Origin: Trametes villosa
Taxonomy: Eukaryota > Basidiomycota > Agaricomycetes > Polyporales > Polyporaceae
Direction of reading: 5' to 3'
Assembly (NCBI GenBank): GCA_002964805.2
Contig: PUDQ02000014.1
Location: forward strand, 186,001 to 250,000
Length of the DNA stretch: 64,000 nucleotides
The notes beneath the pieces were generated by a model. The model searched no databases. It saw only the letters and a program-made list of their open reading frames with translations, and was not told the origin of the DNA. Of this stretch, positions 44,047-54,200 are shown in pieces. The translations under genes and the position numbers were made by a program. Numbering within the stretch: the first letter of the stretch is position 1; each line of letters begins with the position of its first letter.

Positions 44047-45503
44047 TCAGTAACGCGCCTGTACTGGTTCCCAAGCCTTATCCGCCCCATTCGCGATCAG
44101 CCACCGCGCGGTCTCGAGGACCACTTCCCGCGGGGGACGGAACGTGAGCCCGAGCGCAGCCTCCGTCGCAGAAGGGTCGACGTCGAACTGCGGCACGTTG
44201 ACAAGGTCGGCGGGGACCTTGGGCAGCTTGTGCGCGCGGTCGGGGAACTCGCGTGCGAAGAGCGCGACGAAGTCCGACGGGAAGCGGATAAGCGGCTCCG
44301 TCTTGCCCTGGAGATTCGTAATAGGGTGAGCCATGAGTAAAGTGGATGCATCACAAGGGGAACGACGTACGAGGACGAGACGCTTGCCATTTGCCTCCGC
44401 GCGCTGCACAGCGAGCACGTGGGCACGTGCTACATCGCGGAGGTCGACGTAGGCGGGTCCGCCTGCAGCCTCCTTGAAGTTCCAGTCGGAGCGGAAGAGT
44501 GCACCAGCGATCCCTAGTGCAGGATGTGGCCTCGGTGAGTCAAGTTCTCAGGAGGTCAGGGGAGCTGACGTACATTGCTGCGACGAGTTGTTCACGCCGA
44601 AGGGGTCGAGGCCGTGAGAGGGCCCAAAGACGTAGCCTGTAGTGCGAGGTGAGCAATCAGGTAGCCATACATTCAGTTCACGAAGAGAAAGTACTTACAC
44701 GGTAGTGTCGTGATGAACGCATAGTGAGGCTTCGTCTCCGCAACATACTTCCACGCTGCTTCCTCCGCAAGCTTCTTCGACGTACCTGGCAGGCACAGAT
44801 CCAGGTGAGATGTAAGATTTATGTAGAAGTCCGAACAGGCAGCTTACCATACGAGAACAGGGGATGCGGAGCATTCTTGCCACTGCAATAGATGGTAAGC
44901 CAACGTATAGGCACGGGGGAGTCATCAAGGGCAGGACATACTACTCATAGTCGGTAGGATTCCAGGAGTTCTCGTTGACGACTTTCTCATGCTTCGGTAC
45001 GGATAGGTCCACTGCAGAAGCAATGGAGCTGGACGAAGAAGCGACATAAGCGACCAAGCCCAAGCGAAAGAACCACATACTGCGAACTCTCACCCGAGGA
45101 CGATCACCTTCTTGACCCGCGGGAACTTCGACGCGCTCTTGAGCGCGTTCACGGTGCCGTCGATGTTCGGACGCAGGATGTCACGCTCCATGTCCTGCTT
45201 CACGCCCGGCCGCCAGTCCGGCAGCTGAGCGATCGTGTGCAGGAAGTAGTCGACTCCGTCCAGCGCGCCGTCGAATGCGCCCGCGCGCACAATGTCCGGG
45301 ACGAGCGCGACCTGCACCTGCCCGCGCGCGATGAAGGGCGCGAACGCGGGCAGCCGCAGCCACACGTCCGCCTTCGGCTGGGAGCGCACGGTCCCGCGCA
45401 CGCGGTACCCCGCCTCAAGGAACGCGAGCGCAATGTCGGTCGCGATGAAGCCATTTAGGCCGGAGATGAGCACGAGCTCGGAGTTGGAGGACGCAGTGGC
45501 CAT
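44047..45503 (-). CDS. NAD(P)-dependent epimerase/dihydroflavonol-reductase-like enzyme (extended SDR)
   Basis: Extended short-chain dehydrogenases reduce aldehydes or ketones with NAD(P)H; this subgroup includes Gre2/methylglyoxal and cinnamoyl-CoA-type reductases. Seven exons (45503-45094, 45028-44945, 44882-44848, 44785-44699, 44636-44574, 44513-44371, 44307-44047) give 360 residues with consistent phases. The Rossmann motif is SGLNGFIATDIALAFLEAGY. VDYFLHTIAQ is the usual strand 4 segment. The catalytic Tyr-Lys pair is in LFSYGTSKKLAEEAAW (YxxxK). LPCYVFGPSHGLDPFG and GGPAYVDLRDVARAHVLAVQ are typical of the family. The C-terminus reads LGLTFRPPREVVLETARWLI. Substrate cannot be read from sequence. 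No signal peptide, so cytosolic. Confidence 0.9.
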
Positions 45504-46533
45504 CGTGTGAGTGCTGTGTCCCGGCGAAGCTGCGCTGGGCCTGAGAGACGAGAGATGAGGGCGGGAGCGGGCGGGTGAGCACGTACGCGTCCTTGCGGGT
45601 ATCCCTCACGTCGGCTGGAGGTGCTGGGCACGGTACCGGGCGGGTCTCTCGAATGTGGCATGGTCTGCGCGTGTATGACACGCTGATGAGGATGATGAGT
45701 AGGGTGAGAATGCGCCCTGTGCCATGACGGTCTGGGCGCGTGCCTTCGTATCAGACGAACGGGTCGCAATTTGACTCCTGGATCCCGCGCGACATGGACG
45801 ACAAGGCAACGAGGGCGACGCGACGGCAAACGTCTGCTGCGAGATTTTTGGAGGCGCAAAACAAACGAGGATCTGACGGCGGCTGAGTGCGCAGAACGCG
45901 GGCCCGGATGCCGGGTCGCGTTCGATGATTGCCGTGGGCGCGTACTTGCACGTTGCCTGGCGAATTGCGTCCGCGCCTGTCCGCGGCGAGAGGGGCAGCA
46001 CTGTGATTGGCAGGACGGTCGCGCGCGGAAGCAAATTGAAGATACCAGCTTGTTTTGACGTCGGCGACGTTGATCGAGGTGGAAGTTAGCATGAGCACGG
46101 ATCAGTCATCGTACCTCGGCGGTAAAGTTTCTGGTCCCGACTCTCCAGATCTGCAGAAGCTCCGGCTGTCTGAGGTCGGGTGAGAAGGGGGTTCCCCGAG
46201 CTCGAACCGTTTCCATCGGACTTCTGGTCACTGGGGCGGCAGAACGAGCAGCCAACCTGCATACGGGTTTGTCTGACCGTCCAAATCTTCATCCCTCAGC
46301 TTCTATGACGGCTTGGGCCCTCTACGCACGTGCAGCACCACCGGCGTTCACCCGGGCACGGTTCACGCAATCCACTGCGCCTTGGCGAAAAAGAGCGAGG
46401 TACTCGATTACTAGGACGCGCGCTCGCGGAGAGACGGTGTAGTACAGCGAGAGAATACTGAAGAGATAATCTACGGCAGACGAGGTGATTTTGGTACGAG
46501 AACGAAAGGAAGGGAAAGGAAGAAATGATGCGC
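45504..46533. other. Intergenic region
   Basis: Promoter side of the SDR-like gene (-) and 3' side of the DUF6534 gene (-). Only short, composition-poor frames. No other feature seen. Confidence 0.5.
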
Positions 46534-47927
46534 TCAGCGCAGGTCGGGGTTCACCTTCGTCTCCGACTGGGAGTGCGCATCTGCGTCCGAGCCCGGGCGA
46601 TCCTATACATTCATGCATGTTAGCCGCCAGACTAGGGATGCAGGAAGGGCTGAGACGAACCCCGGCATAGTACGTCTTCGTGCCCTCGTCGATGTGCACG
46701 ATGGCCGTACGGTGGACGTCTGCAAGCGAAGAGAAAACATGATCAGCAATGAGCAACACCGATCAGCGCACCGCGAAGCAAGTACGCACTGATGCCGCCT
46801 GCGCTGAGCGAGCTCAGATGGATGTTCGTCGCGTCGCGCTCGACGTCTTGCACGCCGGACGCCTGGCTCGGGCCGGTGCGCGACGAGTCCGCGCGGCCAG
46901 TCACGCGCGTGTTCAAGTTGAAGAGCATCGTGAGGGTGTACGCGCGCCCGAGGCAGAACCCAAACCCGACGGTGATGTTGCTCTCGGTGTTGATCCGGTA
47001 GAAGATGAGGCAGATCACCGCGAGCGCCGAGGTGGCCGCGCCGGTCTGGATTGCGGTGAAGGTGAGGCGTCTGATCAAGCTACGGGGGATGACGATGTGA
47101 GTCGAGCGTGCATCGGAGAGGATGCGCAGGTAAGTACCTCTTGGTGCCGTCGAAGGAGGATTTGATACCCCGCAGCGTCCAGACGAGCGCGACGGCAATG
47201 CAGACGTCTGCCGCAGCGCTAGCAACTACAACGCACAATGGATGATCAGTACTAAGAGTATGTGCGTCGCCAACGGTACGTACCGAGCCAGATGGTGACC
47301 GTCTTGATGTTGTGGTCGCGCTGCTCATACCGCGGGAACCTCACGACGGTGTTTGCATTGATGTCGGACCCGATGAAAGCGACGAGCGTGGTCGCGACCA
47401 GGAAGGCGGTCACGAACCAGTTCTTGGAGCTGAAGCCGGCATGTTAACTCGAAAGCCCACACAGGACGACGCGGCGGGACTTACAAGTTCCAGAACCTCC
47501 ACGAAAGGAAGAGTTGGCAAATGAAGGCGGAGAGGCCCGAGAAGGCGAGGTAGGTCGGGATCGTCCAGCCTTGCACGAGCAGGAACTGCCCGTTACCCCA
47601 GTTGGTGATGGTGTACTGCGCGCGGTGTCAGCAAGCGGACGGGGAAGGAGCAGGTACGCGTCGGCTGGCTTACCAGGTAGACGCAGGCGCAGTTGTTTGC
47701 AGTCCCGAGCGTGTCCGCAAGGAACGCGAAGGCGACGGTAACCTTAAACGCGAGCCGGTCCCGCGGGAACGTTCTGAAATACGTGATGACCTGCATAATC
47801 TCGAGCATATACAGCATCGCGTTGAACCACGTCCCGATCAGGAGCGCGCTGAAGAGGTGTCAGCGGGCGCAACTAGACGGTCGACGGTGGAGGCTACTCA
47901 CCCGAGCGACTGGTCTAAGGCACCCAT
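46534..47927 (-). CDS. DUF6534-type seven-helix membrane protein
   Basis: Eight exons (47927-47902, 47848-47674, 47615-47485, 47429-47284, 47225-47138, 47079-46790, 46719-46661, 46602-46534) give 327 residues. The start MGALDQSLG-ALLIGTWFNA is the family's usual N-terminus. Hydrophobic helices are seen at ALLIGTWFNAMLYMLEIMQV, VTVAFAFLADTLGTANNCAC, LAFSGLSAFICQLFLSW, NWFVTAFLVATTLVAFIGS, VASAAADVCIAVALVWTL, TGAATSALAVICLIFYRI and GFGFCLGRAYTLTMLFNLN. The segment SLIRRLTFTAIQTGA opens the C-terminal DUF6534 domain, followed by the typical LFNLNTR. A hydrophilic cytosolic tail closes the protein. This large mushroom family has no established biochemical function. It is head to head with the SDR at 48605. 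Confidence 0.9.
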
Positions 47928-48604
47928 GGTGGACGAAGGAGGGACAGAGGGGCGATGTGGGGTTTTGGCGACGGGCAAGGAGGCCCTCGGCGGCAGGCGA
48001 AGGCCGCTTCTTTAGAGAGAATCGAACGCACGACCCTGACTGCGCCAGGCGCATAACCGAGAACTCCTGTGATTCAAGAGGGCCACGCCGGGGCAGCGGC
48101 GACCTGGACTCCTCCGTTCTGTAAGCGGTGTCTTGGGCCTCCAAAGTCCCCAGGAGGCTTTGTGGCGCCAGGCGGGCCCGATGCGCCATCAGGCCTCGTT
48201 ACCGTCCCGCGCTGATCCCGCTCGCCCGGGGCAAGTGAAACTGTCGCGGAAGGTTTAGAGTCAACGCGGCCGCGGCTCCTCTGGCAACCCACACACTTAT
48301 CCGATGGATACAATGCGGGCGCGGGGCACGCTCAGATAGACGCGCCATAGACATCATCAAGCCAATATCGGCTAAGTTCAGTCCTGCGCGTTGAGCGTCA
48401 TGTTGGGAGCGGCCATCGCGTGGAGTTTCCAGGGACTCAGCCGAGCTGATGTAGGGTGTTTTCCGCGCAGGACCTCCTGGGCACGCTGCCTGGGCCGCTA
48501 TACGTAAATCGGAGCCGTGTGATAAGATCTGAAAGGTCAGAAAAGCATCTTGGCAAGCTGGCTGGAGCAGCGCACACCTTCCTCACTTCCATCCACTCGC
48601 AGCG
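47928..48604. promoter_or_regulatory. Divergent intergenic region, DUF6534 gene / SDR gene
   Basis: 677 bp between divergent starts. It carries a tRNA-like string on the minus strand at about 48010-48090 (GGTCGTGCGTTCGATTC) that does not fold into a cloverleaf. No clear TATA box. Confidence 0.4.
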
Positions 48605-49937
48605 ATGTCTTCTTCACTTGTTTGGCTGATCACTGGTACCTCGTGAGCAGCCTCCCTCGTCACGCAGGTCGTCTGGAAAAGGCTGATGCTTGCCCAGCTC
48701 CGGCATCGGGCGGGAGCTCGCGCTTGCCGCACTCAAACGCGGCGACAAGGTCATTGCGACCGGGCGCAAGCGCTCACTTGCACAGGTTGAGGAACTGAAG
48801 GCCCACGGCGCGGATGTTCTCGAATTGGATGTCACCGCACCGCTCGAGCAGCTCAAGGAGGTCGCGGAGAAGGCCGTGGCCATCCATGGTCGCGTCGACG
48901 TCGTCGTGAACAATGCAGGTGAGTCGTCGTACGCACATACGTCTTCGTGGAGGCCGCTCACACCGTCGTCGCGTTCGTCAGGCGCCTGGCTCGCGGTCGG
49001 AGCTCTGGAAGAGATTACGTTAGTGGCGCCCTTCTTCTGCGCGTCTTCGTGCTGAGACTGAAATATTCGCCTGCGGCAGCCCTGAGGCGACGATGGAGCA
49101 GTTCAAGTGCGTTGATTTCGGGCCCGTCGCCTCCATGCAATGACGCTTATCGTTCACGTAGTGTCGGACTGTTCGGCGGGCTGAACGTCGCGCGCGCCTT
49201 CCTGCCTCACTTGCGCAAGCAGCGTTCGGGCCAGATCATTTGGAACGGATCGCTCTGCGGCTGGGTGTAAGCATGTCTTCCATGTTCCGCCGCGTTACAG
49301 ACTGACCGAAGGTGGCCGACTATAGTGGTGGCGCGGCCCTCGGCATGTACGCGACCGTCAAGCATGCCATGCGGGGTGAGAATCCCGTCGACGAATGCAG
49401 ACCACTCCGCTAATACGCTCGGCGCGCTGACAGGCCTCTCTGAGTCGATGGACGCGGAGATATCACCCTTCGGGCTGCGGAGCATCTGTATTGAGCCCGG
49501 TTACTTCCGCACCAAGTTCATCTCGGAGGGCAACCGCGTACCTTACCAGAACAGGATCGAGGGTGAGTGTCCGCTCTCCTCCGCTCAAGCCAAGCTAACA
49601 CGCCTCGCTGCTTCCAACCATCACAGATTACCGCGAGAGCATCTCTGCATGGGATCACATCTTCAGCTGTACGTGTGCCGTTGTTCTGTTCGCGTTTACG
49701 CTAACCGTCACGTCCTTAGCCCTCGACGGCAAACAGCCCGGTGATCCCGCCAAGCTCTGCGAGCTCATTGTCGACATCGTTAAGGGCGAAGGCTTTGCGG
49801 CGGGGAAGACGATCCCGAAGACGCTCCAAATTGGAAACGACTGCTACGGCGAGGTGAAGAAGGCGCTCACCTCGACGCTCGCCACCCTCGAGGAGTGGAA
49901 GCCGGTTATCACCGCTACGGATCTTGACACTCAGTAA
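48605..49937 (+). CDS. Short-chain dehydrogenase/reductase (classical SDR)
   Basis: Nine exons (48605-48642, 48698-48918, 48982-49018, 49080-49106, 49162-49264, 49312-49375, 49434-49562, 49627-49668, 49720-49937) give 292 residues. The cofactor motif TGTSSGIGREL spans the first intron, and IATGRKR after strand 2 favours NADP. VDVVVNNAG is the family's NNAG motif. IIWNGSLCGWV precedes YATVK, the catalytic YxxxK pair, which follows SGGAALGM; the usual catalytic Ser would be in WNGSLCG. The C-terminal part ISPFGLRSICIEPGYFRTKF matches the PG-motif region. The donor at 49265 (GTGTAAGC) rather than GTAAGC keeps WVADYSGG in frame. Cytosolic oxidoreductase of unknown substrate. Confidence 0.9.
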
Positions 49938-51226
49938 GGGTTAGCGTTGAGTTTATGAAGTCTTAGCTGGCAGATGGTGCCTTTGGTGGTGTTCGTTCAC
50001 TAGTACTGTGCACTACATGTTTGGTTAATACGAGCCAGTTACGTTGCCATTGACACGAACCTGGGCCCACGGGCGGGTTCATACTCCGCGATGGCTGTGT
50101 GTAGACATCCTTGAGCACATCGCCGTCAAAAATGTATTTGTTTTTACGACATATGTCCGTCCACGATGCGTTATAGCGTTGTTGCAAGCGTGATGAGAGG
50201 GAGAGAGAAAGCAACAAGAAAGTTCACAGACTCGGAGCGCCCAACGATGGAGGAGGAAGCGCCCAAGGTCTACCCGGGGGTCTCGCATCAGGACAGCCAC
50301 TGAGCCAGGACCCCGGGGATTCCTTGTGGCAGATGCGGGCCCGGGAAAGTGGGGGGAGAGCACAAAGAAACTTGAAGCGGCCTGGAGAAAGACTTCAAGT
50401 TTGCACCTCTTGCCTTCCAACCACCATCTCCACTGCCTTGCCATACTCTCAAAAATGATTTTCATTCACCGAAGCAACTGAGCGGCCGACTCGAATTATC
50501 ACGTTGCGCCGGCATCGACCCTCACACAAATGTGTCATGTATGACGGCAATCTAAAGGCGCGCATATAGTCGCTCACAATCCGCATACATGCACCCATAA
50601 CCATCTCGTAGCCATTCGCGAGCGCGTCAGCCGCGGCCAACCCTTTCGAGACTTATCAGAGTCGCTATTAGGGGAATATACAGTGGGGAATTGGCGGTGT
50701 TCCGCCACCAATTCCACGCTGCACCCAACAAACGCCCTGAGAGCACGCAAGGCTCGGGATTGGTACCCTGTCGGACCATGAACATGTTACTTGCGGCCAC
50801 CCTACTCGGCTGGGACCTTCGAACGGAATCGCCGCCGAATCGCTACGATGTTTTCCCCTATTCGCGCTCGTTGTACCAACAGTCCTAGGACGGTGCGATA
50901 GAAACCGCTAGACGAGGATGACATCCAAAGGTCTCCGCACTACAGGCCACGGCAGTCAGCCCCCGAAGTGAGTGTATGCGTTGTTATGCCTTCTAGGTTG
51001 TACATGTATAACAGTCGATGCCCAGTCCTATCTGCTACGCGTCCGACCACGAATGTATACAACACACGAGAGAGTATGGTGATATATTGATGCCATGAAT
51101 GAGTGATAATCCTACAGTGCATGAGTTGGGGTATCGGACTACAGTTCGCTTTGCTTTCTGCTCAACTGCGAACGCGGATTAGGTACGTCACATTTTGGAG
51201 CAGGGGAAGAGTACTCACTCGTACAC
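49938..51226. other. Convergent intergenic region
   Basis: Lies between the 3' ends of the SDR gene (+) and the 1459-aa gene (-). No frame of interest; presumably UTRs and spacer. Confidence 0.5.
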
Positions 51227-54200
51227 TTATCCAAACAGGCCGTTCTCGGCGCTCCCTGAGAGGTTGCTGAGCAGCTTGTTCAAATGCCGCGCGACCGTCC
51301 CCGCGCCTTCCTGGACCTTCTCGCGCTCCTCCTCTCGCACCTTCGGCAGCACCTTCGTCTCGAAGCGGTCGGGGTGCCACTTGCGCAAGTAGTCCTTGAT
51401 CCGCTCCTTCGGCGTCTTGTCCCCCTGCTGGTGCGGCGAGAGGACGTACGCCTGGACTTCGGGGAACGTCAACTGCTCCGGGTCCGACGGCGGCTTCAGC
51501 ATCGGCCACGGGAACGAATGCCAGCTAAGGACGTCCATGCTCGCGAGCCGCGCCCAACGGCGCTCGTGCTCCTCGAACAGCTTGATGACTTCCTCCTTGC
51601 TCAGCTGCTTCATCGCCTTCGCTTCCTGACGTCGCTGCTGCGCTTGCTGGTCTCGCTGGAACTGCTCAAACTGCTTGCGCGCATGCTCCTCTTGGCGACG
51701 GGCCCACTCCTCCTCGGACGGGATCGGCACGCTCTGTGACGCAGCGGGCCGGCTATGGCTTGGTGTGGAAGGAGTGTGCGGAGCGGTAGGGCCGCCGTAA
51801 GCGGTGCGATAGGTGCTGCCGGTGTTCGATCGGCTCGGGGTAGTCGGACTCGTGCCGGCCTGCGAGAAAGACGAGCTCTTCCATGCGCCCTTTGCAGTGC
51901 CCGAAGAGGCAGCGCTGGGAGTGGAGGTCGGAGTAGCGTTCGGTACGGGGGTGGCGGTAGAGCGGCTCGAGGAGGTGCTATACCCAGTGGAGGTCGATCG
52001 CCCCGAGGCCGCCGAGAAGAAGCTCGCGGAGCTGCTGTAGCTGGAAGAGGAGGCCGTACTGCTTCGGTCGCCGGGTGGCGCGCCGCTATAGATGGATGAA
52101 GCCTGCGTCGGGACAGGGCGAGGGGCGGAGGACGATGCCGATGAGTATCCGCCGGCGCGGCCAGTGTCGGACGAGCTGCCCACGCTGTCTTGTCGCCTGC
52201 GCTGCTCCTCGTACCTGCGGTGCTCTTCCTCCGACTGCCGAAGGACGTTCGACAGTAGCGCCTCCTCCCGTTTCCTGTGCTCCTCTTCTTTCCGCCGGCG
52301 CTCCTCTTCGACGCGCCGCCTTGCCTCCAGCTCTTTCCGTAGCCCCTCCTGCTCCGCCTGCTTCCGTTGCTCGTCCTCAGCTGCGCGTTTCCGGGATTCT
52401 TCAGCGCGCCGGAGGCCCTCTTCCTTGGCGCGTCTCTGGGCTTCGATCTGCTGGAAGATGAGCTCCTGCTGCCGAATGAGCTCGGGATCCTGGAGGTCTT
52501 CCGAGAGGTCTGGCTGGGACTGGGGGGCCGTATCGTCTGCTCTGGAGGCTGCCTCAGCTTCGCGTCGGCGAGCTTCTTCCGCCTCGCGCTGACGAGTAGC
52601 TTCTTCGGCCTCGCGCTGACGAGTAGCTTCTTCGGCCTCGCGTCGACGAGTAGCTTCTTCCACCTCACGCAGACGTGCGGCCTCCACAGCGCGAGCGCGA
52701 GCCTCGTCAGCACGGGCACGAGCGTCGGCTTGAGCTTGAGCCTCTGCTTGAGCGCGAGCCTCTGCGCGCGCACGGGCCTCGATCTGGGCTTGTGCGCGAG
52801 CCTCAGCTTCGGCTGCCATGGCCGCCTCCTTCTGTTGCCGGTCTGCCTCGAGACGTTCAGCTGCTGCTCGCTGAGCCTGCAAACGCTCTGCCTCACGTCG
52901 CGCTTCTGCCTCGGCTGCGAGCTGGCGCTGCCGGCTCTCCTCCCGCTCTCGTTGCTCCCTCGCCTTCTTCTCATCCTCCCGACGTTGCCTGTCGCGTTCC
53001 TCCTTCTCCCGACGTTCCCGCTCTTCCTCCTCTCGGCGGGCGCGTTCTTGCTCCTCTCGCTCCCGCCTCTCGCGCTCCTCCCGTGCCCGCCTCTCGCTGT
53101 CCTCTCGCGCCCACTTCGCTCGTTCCTCCCTCTCCCACCTCTCCCGCTCTTCCCGCTCTCGCTCCCGCCTCTCCGCCTGCTCTCGAGCCTGCTTCTGCTT
53201 CTCCTCCTTCTCCTTCCTCTCCCGTTCGCGCCTCTCCCGCTCGCGCCGCTCGGCCTCGTCGCGTTCTCGTCTTGCCCTCTCCGCGTCCTCGCGCTCTTGT
53301 CTCCGCCTCTCTGCCTCCTCCAGCTCACGTCGCTCGGCTTCCTCGCGCGCTCTCCTGCGGGCCTCCTCTTGCTCGCGCCGTACAGCATCTTCTTCCGCCT
53401 GCAGTCGCTTGCGCTTCTCCTCCTCCAGCCTCGCCTCGGCTTCTTCTCGTTTACGGCGCTCTTCGGCAAGCTTGGCCTCCATCTCCCGCTTCGCCAGCTC
53501 AGCCTCGCGCCGGCGTAGCTCCTCCTCCTTCTGCTGGATCTCGAGGGCGCGTAACTTGACCTCCTCCTCCTTGCGCCGGGCCTCCTCCGCTTGTCGCCTA
53601 GCCTCCTCTTCCTTCTTGCGCGCCTCCTCCTCCTTCCGCCTCGCTTCCTCCTGCAGTCGCTTCGCCTCCTCGGCCCGTCTCAGGACGTCCTGGCGCTTCG
53701 CCTCCTCCTGTTCGCGGATGAGCTTCCACGAAAGCTCCTGCCGCTCGCGCACGCGCCAGAGGTCGTCCAGGTCCATCCCGTAGTCCTCTTCCGAGTCGCT
53801 GTCGGAGGCAACGGACTGCTCCTCATATGTTGCTAGAGGTTGCTGCGAGACATCTGCCGGGCCCCAGAACTCCTGTCGTGAGGATCGCGAGCGCACAGAC
53901 CGTGATCCGTTCGAGTTACGCCGGCCGCTGCCACCTCCGGCGCCGCCTCCAGCGCTGCCCATGGAACTGCTTGTGGTGTATCGATGGCGCGGACTTGAGC
54001 TACTAAAGGGGAGGTCGTAGCCGGCGAACGGTAACGCGTCGGGCGGACTCTGCGAGCCATACCAGGGGCCCGAGGGGGAGTGTCGCCGCGGTCCGTCTTC
54101 GTTCGTGGGAGGGCGCGGGATAGGTCTGCTATTCGACGTTGTCGGGTATGGCACGGGCGGGCTCTGAGGGCCATAGATAGGACGTGGAGGCGCGCTCGGC

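Noticed and set aside
48010..48090. tRNA-like sequence on the minus strand (GGTCGTGCGTTCGATTC)
   Set aside because: The T-arm stem mispairs, the anticodon arm is too short and no matching acceptor strand exists. At best a tRNA fragment.
51610..53469. 619-aa minus-strand ORF in a second frame
   Set aside because: Frame shadow of the same low-complexity coding region; Arg/Ser-rich composition follows from the shifted repeats.
52367..53518. Long leucine-rich plus-strand ORF (383 aa) that looks membrane-like
   Set aside because: It is the antisense of the Glu/Arg/Lys codons of the charged helix in the 1459-aa protein (CTC/CTT complements of GAG/AAG). No start context or splice logic.
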